In this document: one piece after another, positions 36,354 through 44,980 of the stretch
Layout: the number at the start of each line of letters is the position of its first letter
Numbering within the stretch: position 1 is the stretch's first letter
DNA from: Pollutibacter soli
Lineage (GTDB): Bacteria > Bacteroidota > Bacteroidia > Chitinophagales > Chitinophagaceae
NCBI GenBank assembly: GCA_029269725.1
Contig: JARJHS010000010.1
Span: 124,001-188,000, forward strand
Direction: 5' to 3'
Length of the DNA: 64,000 bases
The notes under the pieces: generated by a model
What the model was told of the DNA's origin: nothing
Database searches by the model: none
What the model saw: the letters and a program-made list of their open reading frames with translations, nothing else
Position numbers and translations under genes: made by a program

Positions 36354-36416
36354 CAACTAACAACTAACAACTAACAACTTGTCCTACTGACTACTTACCT
36401 CTTACTACTCACTACT
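36354..36416. repeat. compound period-7 array (CAACTAA then NNCTACT)
   Basis: caactaa three times, caacttg, tcctact, gactact, tacctct, tactact, cactact, all in one phase. The mutS stop codon (complement of 36412-36414) is in the last unit. As at 6535, the consensus changes midway without losing the phase. Confidence 0.88.
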
Positions 36417-39009
36417 TAATCATCTCCTTAACCTCATTCAGCTTCATCAACGCCTCCACTGGCGTCAGCCTGTTGATATCGATATCTTCAAGGAGCTTAC
36501 GGATATGCGTAAATGTTTCCGAATGGGAATCGAATATTGAGAGTTGTACCTGCGGCGCAGCAATCTTCTCTATCGCGCCCCCTTTATTTTCTTCCACATG
36601 CTTTGTCTCTAATTGTGACAGAATTTCATTCGCGCGTTTGATTAGTGCAGGCGGCATTCCTGCCATCCTCGCCACATGAATTCCAAAACTGTGTGTACTT
36701 CCTCCCGGGGCCAGCTTTCTCAGGAAAATTATCCGGTTGCCGATTTCTTTATTGGTGATGTAAAAATTCTTCACTCGCGGCAGCTTATTCTCCAACTCAT
36801 TCAACTCGTGATAATGCGTCGCGAAAAGTGTTTTGGGTTTTTGCTCAGCCGCGTGTAAATATTCCACAATACTCCAGGCGATAGAGATACCATCATAAGT
36901 CGATGTGCCTCGACCAATCTCATCCAGCAAAATCAGACTTCTGGCCGACATATTATTAACGATACTCGCGGTTTCATTCATCTCCACCATGAAAGTGGAT
37001 TCACCTCCACTTAAATTATCCGAAGCGCCAACGCGGGTAAAAATTTTATCTGTGATGGGCACTTCTGCAGCATCTGCAGAAACATAACTCCCCATATGCG
37101 CCATTAGTGTAATTACGGCCGTTTGTCGCAGCAATGCACTTTTACCACTCATGTTTGGACCGGTCAACACAATGATCTGTTGTTGTTCGCGATCCAGCAT
37201 GATATCATTGGAAATATATTCTTCACCCGGAGGCAGCCTCGCTTCAATTACCGGATGCCGTGATGCCTTCAATTGCAGACGATCGCCTGTATGTATAGTT
37301 GGGCGATGGTAATTTCTCTGAAGCGCGAGTGTCGCAAAGCCTGCGAGGCAATCTAACGTCGCAATCACATTGGCATTAACCTGCAGGGCCGCAATATAAT
37401 CCTGCAATTCAGTAAGCAGCTGATCATACAGCTCCGCTTCTATCTGTGCAATTTTTTCATCTGCTCCAGTGATCTTTTCTTCATACTCACGAAGCTCAGC
37501 CGTAATATATCTTTCACCGTTCGCCAGCGTTTGTTTGCGTGTCCATTCTGCCGGCACTTTACTTTTCTGACCATTGCTTACTTCGAGATAGTAACCGAAA
37601 ACATTGTTGAAGCCGATCTTCAATGAATTGATTCCGGTTCTTTCCGCTTCCGATTGTTGCAGTGTCGCGAGATACTGTCTTCCGCCACTCGCAATTTCTC
37701 TTATTTCATCGAGGCCGCTGTGAATGCCACTCGCAAATACAGAGCCTTTTGATAACAGTGCCGGCGGATTTTCCACCAATCCGTTTAATATTTTTTCTCT
37801 TATCGTTTTGCATGGATTCAGATTTTCGGACAGCCTTAGCAGGTATTCGTTCTGTTGTTGCGCCGCCTCCGTTTTTATCTGATCGATCTGCTGAAGTCCT
37901 TTCGCTACCTGCAGCAGTTCGCGCGGATTGATTTTCTTCGATGGAATTTTTGCAGCAAGCCTTTCGACATCTCCGCACTGGCGAATATGTGTGATGAGTT
38001 GAGTACGATACTGAGTATTTTTGATCAGATCTGTGACAAGATTAAGTCTCTCATTGATCTTTGCCGGATCGAGCAGGGGCATGAGCATCCATCGCCTGAG
38101 TAAACGTGCACCCATAGGCGAAACCGTATGATCCATCGTTTTCAGCAGGTTATGCCCTTGCTCGGAAGAACTGCTGATCAGTTCCAGATTACGGATAGTA
38201 AACCTATCCATCCAGACATAATCGTCCCGGTTGATACGCTGTACGGAACTGATATGTCCCAGATTCGGATGCTCTGTATCTTTCAGGTAATGCAGTACTG
38301 CTCCTGCTGCAATAATTCCGAACGACATTTCTTCAATACCAAAACCCTTTAATGAATGCGTGCCGAAATGTTTGAGTAAAGTCTCTCTGGAAAAATCTTC
38401 ATCGAAAATCCAGCTCTCCAGACTGTAGGTATAAAATTTCTTCCCGTACGTTTCTCTGAAAGTCTTTTGATAACTTCTCTGGAAAATGACTTCCGCCGGT
38501 TGCAGTGTTTGCAGAAGATTATCAATGTATTCAGCATTGCCTTCTGCAATAAAAAATTCACCGGTGGAAATGTCCGCAAATGCGATACCGTTTTTTTCTT
38601 CGGTAATATGTATAGCTGCAAGAAAATTATTGCTGTTATGCTCAAGCAGTTTGTCGTGTGTTGCCACCCCCGGTGTCACCAGTTCCGTCACACCTCGTTT
38701 CACTATTCCCTTAGCCTGCTTAGGATCTTCCAGTTGATCACAAATGGCGACACGATAACCAGCTTTTACCAGTTTGTGGAGATAGGTGTCAAGCGAATGA
38801 TGGGGGAAACCGGCCAGTTCTGAACTGGAAGCAGAACCATTGTTTCTTTTGGTTAGCGTAATACCCAGAACCTGCGAAGCCCTGATGGCATCTTCTCCGA
38901 AAGTCTCGTAAAAATCACCCACCCTGAAAAGCAGTATGGCATCCGGATATCGTTGCTTGATTGCGTTATGCTGCTGCATTAATGGGGTATCGGCACCGTT
39001 TTTCGCCAT
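36412..39009 (-). CDS. mutS: DNA mismatch repair protein MutS
   Basis: 865 residues, full-length MutS. The N-terminal mismatch-binding F-x-E motif is in RVGDFYETFGED; then connector, core and clamp domains; the ATPase domain has Walker A GPNMSGKS at about residue 618, the STFMVEM signature, Walker B LILLDEIGRGTSTYDG and ATHYHEL. It recognises mispairs and recruits MutL. The ATG at the complement of 39007-39009 gives the standard N terminus. The final codon and stop are part of a period-7 array. Confidence 0.98.
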   Translation of the reverse strand: MAKNGADTPLMQQHNAIKQRYPDAILLFRVGDFYETFGEDAIRASQVLGITLTKRNNGSASSSELAGFPHHSLDTYLHKLVKAGYRVAICDQLEDPKQAKGIVKRGVTELVTPGVATHDKLLEHNSNNFLAAIHITEEKNGIAFADISTGEFFIAEGNAEYIDNLLQTLQPAEVIFQRSYQKTFRETYGKKFYTYSLESWIFDEDFSRETLLKHFGTHSLKGFGIEEMSFGIIAAGAVLHYLKDTEHPNLGHISSVQRINRDDYVWMDRFTIRNLELISSSSEQGHNLLKTMDHTVSPMGARLLRRWMLMPLLDPAKINERLNLVTDLIKNTQYRTQLITHIRQCGDVERLAAKIPSKKINPRELLQVAKGLQQIDQIKTEAAQQQNEYLLRLSENLNPCKTIREKILNGLVENPPALLSKGSVFASGIHSGLDEIREIASGGRQYLATLQQSEAERTGINSLKIGFNNVFGYYLEVSNGQKSKVPAEWTRKQTLANGERYITAELREYEEKITGADEKIAQIEAELYDQLLTELQDYIAALQVNANVIATLDCLAGFATLALQRNYHRPTIHTGDRLQLKASRHPVIEARLPPGEEYISNDIMLDREQQQIIVLTGPNMSGKSALLRQTAVITLMAHMGSYVSADAAEVPITDKIFTRVGASDNLSGGESTFMVEMNETASIVNNMSARSLILLDEIGRGTSTYDGISIAWSIVEYLHAAEQKPKTLFATHYHELNELENKLPRVKNFYITNKEIGNRIIFLRKLAPGGSTHSFGIHVARMAGMPPALIKRANEILSQLETKHVEENKGGAIEKIAAPQVQLSIFDSHSETFTHIRKLLEDIDINRLTPVEALMKLNEVKEMIK

Positions 39010-39156
39010 AGCTCCTCGTTGTTGAAGTGCTGCAAAAATAACAAAGCGTCCCTGTTCTATCCGGTAATTACCAGGTTGTGAAGAATTTGCAGATTATCGT
39101 GCATAAATAGTTTTGATTCCAGCACGGAACTGCTATTTTTATAGGCTTAACCCCTG

Positions 39157-40800
39157 ATGATGCGTTCTTTGCTTTGCCTGTTCCTTACCCTTGTGACGGT
39201 GTTTTCAGTAGCCCAGGCTCAACAGTCCGTCAACTTAACTTCCTCCAATCTTCCCATTATAGTTATCAATACCAATGATCAGCCCATTCCGGACGATCCA
39301 AAGATCATGGCGGATATGGGAATAATCTATAATGGCGAAGGAAATCGAAATCAGATTACCGATGCTTTTAATCATTACAATGGAAAAATAGGTATTGAAA
39401 TCCGTGGCCAGTCTTCCCAGATGTTTCCGATGAAATCCTATAGTATCGAACTCTGGGATGAATCGGGTGAGGGCGTTGATAGATCACTTTTGGGATTACC
39501 AAAAGAAAGCGACTGGGTTTTATATGCGCCATATACTGACAAAACCCTGATGCGGAATTTTATCGCTTATACCTTGTCGAGGAATCTGGGACACTGGGCT
39601 GCCAATTGTCGTTTTGTTGAAGTTGTGTTGAATGGGAAATACGTTGGTGTTTACGTATTCATGGAAAGGATCAAGAGGAATAAAGGAAGAGTGAATGTAC
39701 CTAAAATGGAAAAGACTGATGAAACCGGTGATGCGGTGACAGGTGGATATATTTTCAGTCTTGATAAGGAACCGAACGGCTGGTTTTCACAATACCTTCC
39801 TCCCCATGCAGCAGCGAATCAACGGCCGCAGTTTTCATATGTTTATCCCAAACCCGGTGATATCAATAACGCGCAGAAAACGTATATCAGAAGTTTTGTC
39901 GACAGTTTTGAAAACGCCCTTCACGGAAATAATTTTCAGGATCCGGTGAATGGCGTTAGGAAATTTGCTGAGCTCAATTCATTCATCGATTATTTTATCG
40001 TAAATGAAGTAAGTCGTAACGTTGACGGCTACCGGCTGAGTTCTTATTTCTACAAAAACAGGAACAGTACAGATCGCAGGATTTATGCAGGTCCGGTCTG
40101 GGACTATGACCTGGCATTCCGCAACGCAGATTACTGTAACGGGTCGCTCACTAGTGGATGGGCGTATGAATTCAATAAGATCTGTCCGGGTGATGGTGCA
40201 GGATTGATTCCATTCTGGTGGAACCGATTGATGGAAGACACTGCCTGGGTGGGAAATCTTCGGTGTCGCTGGACAGAATTAAGATCAGGGATGCTGAGCG
40301 ATGCAGGTATAAATCACATGATCGACTCAGTGACTCAATTGCTCGGCGAGGCTCAGCAACGCCATTTCACGGCATGGCCGGTATTAGGGCAGTATGTCTG
40401 GCCAAATCCGCAGCCGATTCCTTCGAGCTATGCAGGCGAGATTACGGCATTAAAAGATTGGTTGAAATTGCGATTGCTTTGGATCGATAAAAATCTTCCC
40501 GATAAAGGTCGCTGCGGCGACAATACCCCCGACCCGGTTGGGAGTTTCGGACTCTGGACGCTTGCGAATCCTTTCATTGGCAATGCAGATATCAGGATCA
40601 AATCAAAAATTGAACAAGCCGCGCATATGCAGGTAATTGATATGACAGGTCGTAAACTTTCGGCAAAAAAACTACAACTCAATCCAGGAAGTCAATGGGT
40701 TTCTCTCGATGCACAAAGCTGGCCTGCGGGAATATATCTTATTCATGTCTTCAATGATATGGGAGAGAAACAGACGTTGAAGATGATGAAATCTTATTAG
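39157..40800 (+). CDS. CotH kinase family protein with type IX sorting domain
   Basis: 547 residues. Signal peptide (first about 21 residues, ending AQAQ); CotH domain at about 30-430 with RGQSSQMFPMKSY, YAPYTDKTLMRN, VFMERIKRN and GPVWDYDLAF, the last carrying the Asp residues of the atypical kinase fold. Residues about 470-547 form a type IX secretion C-terminal sorting domain (VIDMTGRKL, WPAGIYLIHVF, KMMKSY). Expected to be exported to the cell surface. CotH of Bacillus phosphorylates spore coat proteins; the target here is unknown. A second ATG three bases later is equally possible. Confidence 0.92.
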   Translation: MMRSLLCLFLTLVTVFSVAQAQQSVNLTSSNLPIIVINTNDQPIPDDPKIMADMGIIYNGEGNRNQITDAFNHYNGKIGIEIRGQSSQMFPMKSYSIELWDESGEGVDRSLLGLPKESDWVLYAPYTDKTLMRNFIAYTLSRNLGHWAANCRFVEVVLNGKYVGVYVFMERIKRNKGRVNVPKMEKTDETGDAVTGGYIFSLDKEPNGWFSQYLPPHAAANQRPQFSYVYPKPGDINNAQKTYIRSFVDSFENALHGNNFQDPVNGVRKFAELNSFIDYFIVNEVSRNVDGYRLSSYFYKNRNSTDRRIYAGPVWDYDLAFRNADYCNGSLTSGWAYEFNKICPGDGAGLIPFWWNRLMEDTAWVGNLRCRWTELRSGMLSDAGINHMIDSVTQLLGEAQQRHFTAWPVLGQYVWPNPQPIPSSYAGEITALKDWLKLRLLWIDKNLPDKGRCGDNTPDPVGSFGLWTLANPFIGNADIRIKSKIEQAAHMQVIDMTGRKLSAKKLQLNPGSQWVSLDAQSWPAGIYLIHVFNDMGEKQTLKMMKSY

Positions 40801-40868
40801 GAGCTGAATGTGAAATACCTGCCTGCCGGCAAAGGCAGACGGAAAAATTGAAACTAATCGCCTTGATT

Positions 40869-40876
40869 TACTTTTG
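40869..40876 (+). promoter_or_regulatory. possible -7 promoter element TACTTTTG
   Basis: Fits TAnnTTTG, 29 bases before the ATG of the RNA methyltransferase gene. A -33 TTG at the right distance is not clear. The CCTGCCTGCCGGCA repeat word is about 50 bp upstream (40819-40832). Confidence 0.4.
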
Positions 40877-40905
40877 AATTTTCACATTGAACTTTAAACT
40901 TTCTC

Positions 40906-41445
40906 ATGCGCAAAAAATCCATGGACGAACTGCAACGCAAAACCGTTGCTGAATTTCAGAATGCAGAAAAAGTGCCGATCGTGATTGTGCTGGATAATGT
41001 CCGCAGCATGCATAACGTCGGCAGTGTATTTCGCATCGCAGACGCTTTCCTTATTTCTTCGATATATCTCTGCGGCTATACACCTGTTCCTCCTCACCGC
41101 GAAATCAATAAAACAGCACTAGGCGCAACCGAAACAGTGGCATGGAAATATTTTGCCACTACTGCGGAAGCGATTGATGATCTTCAATACCAGGGTTTTG
41201 AAATCTGGGCAGTGGAACAAACCCATGACAGCCTGATGCTGAATGAAATCGACTGGCCCGGCGATGAAAAAATCGCGCTCATTTTTGGAAATGAAGTTTC
41301 TGGAGTAGAAGACTCAATTCTTTCACGTTGCAAAGGCTCCATCGAAATTCCACAAGCCGGAATGAAGCACTCACTCAATATTTCTGTAGCCGCCGGAATT
41401 GTTTGCTGGGAATTCTTACGTTCAACGATCAACGTTAAACGTTGA
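40906..41445 (+). CDS. SpoU/TrmH-type RNA methyltransferase
   Basis: 179 residues of the SPOUT superfamily with the deep trefoil knot. Motif 1 is VLDNVRSMHNVGSVFR (with the Asn and Arg of the family), motif 2 LIFGNEVSGVED, and motif 3 IPQAGMKHSLNISVAAGIV. It probably 2'-O-methylates a tRNA or rRNA nucleotide; the exact site cannot be told. It is shorter than TrmB/RlmB, without an N-terminal substrate domain. The last residues INVKR and the stop codon are encoded by a period-7 array. Confidence 0.92.
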   Translation: MRKKSMDELQRKTVAEFQNAEKVPIVIVLDNVRSMHNVGSVFRIADAFLISSIYLCGYTPVPPHREINKTALGATETVAWKYFATTAEAIDDLQYQGFEIWAVEQTHDSLMLNEIDWPGDEKIALIFGNEVSGVEDSILSRCKGSIEIPQAGMKHSLNISVAAGIVCWEFLRSTINVKR

Positions 41446-41615
41446 ACGCTGGTCCTTGCGGTTCAAAAAGCACTACGGCTGGAGCAATTATGTAAAATTC
41501 ATAAAACATACTGTTTATCAGTACGACCTGGTTAAAAAGGCTTGTCTCAAAAACTGCGAAAAGCTACCTCTCGCATAGGCTTACGTTCAACGTTTCAAGT
41601 TCAACCTTAAACCTT
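41416..41615. repeat. two period-7 arrays (NNACGTT family)
   Basis: First: ttacgtt, caacgat, caacgtt, aaacgtt, gaacgct (41416-41450), with the TGA stop of the methyltransferase at 41443-41445. Second: ttacgtt, caacgtt, tcaagtt, caacctt, aaacctt (41581-41615); the phase runs on through gtacatt and tgcctca to the UbiA start codon, so the promoter of that gene has arisen within the array. Confidence 0.85.
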
Positions 41616-41616
41616 G

Positions 41617-41624
41617 TACATTTG
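41617..41624 (+). promoter_or_regulatory. -7 promoter element TACATTTG, nearly leaderless
   Basis: An exact TAnnTTTG match that ends five bases before the ATG of the prenyltransferase gene. If used, transcription would begin at or beside the start codon and give a leaderless mRNA. It overlaps the end of a period-7 array. Confidence 0.55.
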
Positions 41625-41629
41625 CCTCA

Positions 41630-42577
41630 ATGAGCTCCCTAAAAAACTACCTCTCCCTGATCAAATTTTCGCATACCATCTTCGCAATGCCTTTTGCGAT
41701 GATTGGCTTTTTTATAGGCGTGATTCAGCAATTTCAGATTCAGCATGGCGAATTTATCGGTGTTACCCGGAACTTGCAGACTCCACAAGGCCAGGTACTC
41801 ACACAGGAGGATAGCATTTTCACCTACCTGGTGATACGATTGTTGGTTTTGGTGATCCTTTGCATGATCTTCGCCCGTAGCGCGGCGATGGCGTTTAATC
41901 GTTACCTGGATCGTCATTTCGATTCAAAAAACCCGCGGACGGCCGGTCGGGAAATTCCTGCCGGAGTCATTCCACCTGGAAAAGCGTTGTTGTTTACAAT
42001 AATCAATTGCGTTCTTTTTATAGCTGCCACATGGCTGATCAATCCGCTCTGTTTTTTCCTGTCACCCGTGGCTCTTGCGGTGGTGCTTGGCTACAGCTAT
42101 ACAAAAAGATTTACTCCGCTTTGTCACCTGATCCTGGGCGTTGGTTTATCTCTTGCCCCGATTGGTGCATACCTCGCAGTTACAGGAGAATTTGCTTTAC
42201 TGCCGATCCTGTTTTCTCTGGCGGTAGTTTGCTGGGTAAGCGGTTTCGATATTATTTATGCATTGCAGGATGAAGAATTTGATCAGAAAAATAAACTCTA
42301 CTCCATACCGGCCTGGCTGGGAAAGAAAAATGCGTTGCGCGTTTCTGAATTGCTTCACCTGGTCTCCGCAAGTTTTGTTATATACGCAGGATTCAACGGC
42401 GGTTTCGGATGGTGGTATTGGGCAGGAGTATTGGTTTTTGTAGTGATGCTGATCTATCAGCATTCATTAGTCAAACCTACTGATCTCAGCCGTGTTAACC
42501 TGGCCTTCATGACCGCCAATGGTATCGCGAGCGTTGTATTTGCCATCTTCACCATCACCGATCTTTTTTTACGGTGA
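41630..42577 (+). CDS. UbiA family prenyltransferase
   Basis: 315 residues with eight or nine membrane segments. The two Asp-rich motifs of the family are NRYLDRHFDSKNPRTAGRE and YALQDEEFDQKNKLYS, which bind the prenyl diphosphate through Mg2+. Of the UbiA groups it looks most like the 4-hydroxybenzoate prenyltransferase-like proteins used in menaquinone synthesis (including MqnP of the futalosine route); the exact acceptor is uncertain. ruvX follows closely, so they may be one transcript. Confidence 0.9.
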   Translation: MSSLKNYLSLIKFSHTIFAMPFAMIGFFIGVIQQFQIQHGEFIGVTRNLQTPQGQVLTQEDSIFTYLVIRLLVLVILCMIFARSAAMAFNRYLDRHFDSKNPRTAGREIPAGVIPPGKALLFTIINCVLFIAATWLINPLCFFLSPVALAVVLGYSYTKRFTPLCHLILGVGLSLAPIGAYLAVTGEFALLPILFSLAVVCWVSGFDIIYALQDEEFDQKNKLYSIPAWLGKKNALRVSELLHLVSASFVIYAGFNGGFGWWYWAGVLVFVVMLIYQHSLVKPTDLSRVNLAFMTANGIASVVFAIFTITDLFLR

Positions 42578-42601
42578 CCATTGCCGTTAGGTACCAGAAC
42601 T

Positions 42602-43009
42602 ATGGCACGGATAATTTCAATCGATTACGGAAAAAAAAGAACAGGTCTTGCTGTTACGGACCCGATGCAGATCATTGCAACAGGTCTTACTACTGTTGAC
42701 ACACAGCTGCTGATGAAATTCCTGAAAGATTATATCAGCAAAGAGCCAGTTGAAAAAATCATCATTGGCGATCCCCGCAACCTCGATGATTCGGAAACGC
42801 ATATCACTGCCGATGTACAGGCTTTTATCAAAAGATTGAATAAGGAATTTCCAAAGATACCCGTGACTACTGTTGACGAAAGATACACTTCAAAAATGGC
42901 CACCCGGGCGATGCTGGATATGGGGATGAAGAAGAAAGATCGACGTAACAAGGCATTGGTGGACGAGATTGCCGCGACTTTGATGTTGCAGGAGTATTTG
43001 GAGAAGTAG
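42602..43009 (+). CDS. ruvX: Holliday junction resolvase-like protein RuvX/YqgF
   Basis: 135 residues. MARIISIDYGKKRTGLAVTD is the RNase H-like first strand with catalytic Asp; VDERYTSKMA contains the second acidic residue, and the C-terminal Asp lies in KALVDEIAATLMLQ. The protein processes pre-16S rRNA ends in E. coli and is also called a putative Holliday junction resolvase. The ATG at 42602 was chosen over one seven codons upstream because it aligns with the family start. The TAG stop abuts the heptads ggcggca, ggcgaaa, ggaggca. Confidence 0.92.
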   Translation: MARIISIDYGKKRTGLAVTDPMQIIATGLTTVDTQLLMKFLKDYISKEPVEKIIIGDPRNLDDSETHITADVQAFIKRLNKEFPKIPVTTVDERYTSKMATRAMLDMGMKKKDRRNKALVDEIAATLMLQEYLEK

Positions 43010-43186
43010 GGCGGCAGGCGAAAGGAGGCAGGAGACTTGGTTTGTAGAGAAAAGGCATGCCTTATCTCTACAGATAACAAAACCCTTAAAATCGCCGGAA
43101 ATGATATATTATCCTTTAGAATATTTCCGGCTTGTAACTATATTCTTTACGCTAATTCTCCTGCCTCCATACTCCTGCCTCCCCAC
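43010..43186. repeat. intergenic repeats: GGAGGCA heptads, 9-bp inverted repeat, TCCTGCC heptads
   Basis: 43010-43037 reads ggcggca, ggcgaaa, ggaggca, ggagact. GCCGGAAAT at 43094-43102 pairs with ATTTCCGGC at 43123-43131. 43159-43186 reads tcctgcc, tccatac, tcctgcc, tccccac. The two heptad tracts are roughly complementary, so the whole region could fold back on itself. Confidence 0.7.
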
Positions 43187-43206
43187 TTTTCCTTATCTTC
43201 GCCGTT

Positions 43207-43785
43207 ATGATTTTACCCATTGTTGCCTATGGTAGCCCTGTATTAAGGGCTGTGGCTCAGGAGATTGGGCCAGATTATTCCGATCTTCCGAAGTTGATTG
43301 AAGATATGTGGGAAACCATGTATGCTTCAAATGGTGTGGGTCTCGCCGCTCCGCAGATCAACCGTTCCATAAGGCTTTTCGTGATCGATAGCTCCCAGAT
43401 TTTCGCCAACCAGGATGAAGATGAAAAGGGAATGTACCCCGACGAACCTGGTATGAAAGGAGTTTTTATCAATCCGCAGGTGGTCGGACTGAATGGCGAA
43501 AAATGGTCATATAATGAAGGCTGTCTCAGCATTCCTAAAATCAGGGAAGATATTTACCGTAATGCCGAAGTAAGACTGAAATACCAGGATGAAACTTTCA
43601 CCGAACATGAACACAGTTTCATCGGCATCACTGCCAGGATTATATTGCACGAATATGATCATCTCGAAGGCAAGCTTTTTATCGATCATATCTCTTTGCT
43701 TAAGAAAAAGCTTATTAAGAAAAAACTGGATGATATTTCCAAAGGCAAAGTGAAAGTGGATTACAAAATGGCTTTTCAGAAATAG
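43207..43785 (+). CDS. def: peptide deformylase
   Basis: 192 residues. The three motifs of the metalloenzyme are NGVGLAAPQ (43-50), EGCLSIP with metal ligand Cys106, and HEYDHLEG with His148 and His152 as ligands and Glu149 as catalytic residue. It removes the formyl group from nascent proteins. The ATG at 43207 gives the standard MILPIVAYGSPVLR start. A secreted-protein gene follows after 11 bases. Confidence 0.97.
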   Translation: MILPIVAYGSPVLRAVAQEIGPDYSDLPKLIEDMWETMYASNGVGLAAPQINRSIRLFVIDSSQIFANQDEDEKGMYPDEPGMKGVFINPQVVGLNGEKWSYNEGCLSIPKIREDIYRNAEVRLKYQDETFTEHEHSFIGITARIILHEYDHLEGKLFIDHISLLKKKLIKKKLDDISKGKVKVDYKMAFQK

Positions 43786-43796
43786 CCTTCTTCTAC

Positions 43797-44786
43797 TTGA
43801 CCAGCATCCAAAATAATATCTCTCCGCGTAAAATCATTTCTATTTTCGCTACCGGTGGATTAGTAATAGTTTCTCTATTGATTCTTTCGCTGTCTGTTTC
43901 AGCGCAACAAAAAGATTCTACAGTTATTGTAGATGGTCGCACGGTTACACTCACTGAAGTTTTCGTTCGCAGCAATACGGATGTAAAAGGGTTTATTGAG
44001 CGTGTAAGAAAGGATACTACTTTTCACAAATCCTTCCGAAACCTCAGAATCATCAATTATTCTGCAATGAACAATGTGCAGATGATGAACAAAAAGGGCG
44101 GAATTGAAGCTACTTATTTCAGCAAAACAAAACAGAAAATATTCAACGGTTGTCGTATTACAGAAGTCCTGGAGGAGAATTCCACTGGTGATTTTTTCGA
44201 TAAAAAACACAACTACAATTACTATACTGCTGAAATGTATGATGGTCTCTTCTTCGCATTTGATACTGTGTGCGGTGAAACCAATATTGTGAAAGATGCC
44301 ACACTCAGTATCAAAGGAAAATCGGGAATTGAAAAACATAAAGAGCAATTGAAGATGCTTTTCTTCAATCCCGGCGAAGATGTACCAGGCATTCCACTGA
44401 TGGGAGATAAAGTCCGGATTTTTGATGAAGAACACGCGAAACTTTATGATTTCAATGTCGATATTGCAGACAGGGCAGGAAGTCAGTGCTATGTGTTTTC
44501 AATAAAGATCCGCGATGAACTATCGGGAATGAAAAAAGATAAAGTGGTCATAGATGAAATGATCACCTGGTTTGATTACAAAACATTCGAGGTACTTGCC
44601 CGTACCTATCATATGAGCTACAAAGCCGGTGTTTATAATTTCGATGTCAATATGGAGGTAGAAATGGCCCGCGCCACAGGTCTTGTTTATCCTGCATTGA
44701 TCCGATACAACGGCCACTGGGGCGTTATGTTCAAAGGAAAGGAAAGAGGAGTGTTTACGGCAACGATTTTTGACGTAGAACGTTAA
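43797..44786 (+). CDS. secreted conserved hypothetical protein
   Basis: 329 residues, start TTG at 43797. A hydrophobic signal sequence (about 12-38, ending SVSAQQ) is followed by a domain rich in beta structure: TVTLTEVFVRSNTDVKGF, then a long region with DEMITWFDYKTFEVLARTYH, which resembles the lipoprotein-localisation-like or outer-membrane associated beta domains found in many Bacteroidota secreted proteins. I cannot name the family. No ATG exists near the signal peptide, so the TTG start is inferred from position only. It lies 11 bases after def. The end IFDVER is encoded by a period-7 array. Confidence 0.7.
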   Translation: MTSIQNNISPRKIISIFATGGLVIVSLLILSLSVSAQQKDSTVIVDGRTVTLTEVFVRSNTDVKGFIERVRKDTTFHKSFRNLRIINYSAMNNVQMMNKKGGIEATYFSKTKQKIFNGCRITEVLEENSTGDFFDKKHNYNYYTAEMYDGLFFAFDTVCGETNIVKDATLSIKGKSGIEKHKEQLKMLFFNPGEDVPGIPLMGDKVRIFDEEHAKLYDFNVDIADRAGSQCYVFSIKIRDELSGMKKDKVVIDEMITWFDYKTFEVLARTYHMSYKAGVYNFDVNMEVEMARATGLVYPALIRYNGHWGVMFKGKERGVFTATIFDVER

Positions 44787-44802
44787 ACGTTGAACGTTTA
44801 AC
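44775..44802. repeat. period-7 array (GTTAAAC type)
   Basis: Units gtagaac, gttaaac, gttgaac, gtttaac; the TAA stop of the upstream gene is at 44784-44786 inside it. Nothing recognisable in 44803-44948. Confidence 0.85.
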
Positions 44803-44948
44803 GCCGGCCTGGGCTGTGACAAAGAGATTGCTGTTTTTCAAAAAAGCAGGATTTTGTTCATTTAATTAAATACCGAACCAGCGATAAGAGTTATAGGTTC
44901 CAATATTTTAAAAATTGAAATTGTAAAGTTTATTTCAACCGCATAGGC

Positions 44949-44980
44949 TTACGTTCAACGTTCAACGTTCAACGTTTTAA
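44949..44980. repeat. period-7 array (CAACGTT), overlaps rluD-like gene end
   Basis: ttacgtt, then three perfect caacgtt units. On the minus strand it encodes the last residues LNVER and the TGA stop (complement of 44955-44957) of the pseudouridine synthase. Confidence 0.9.
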
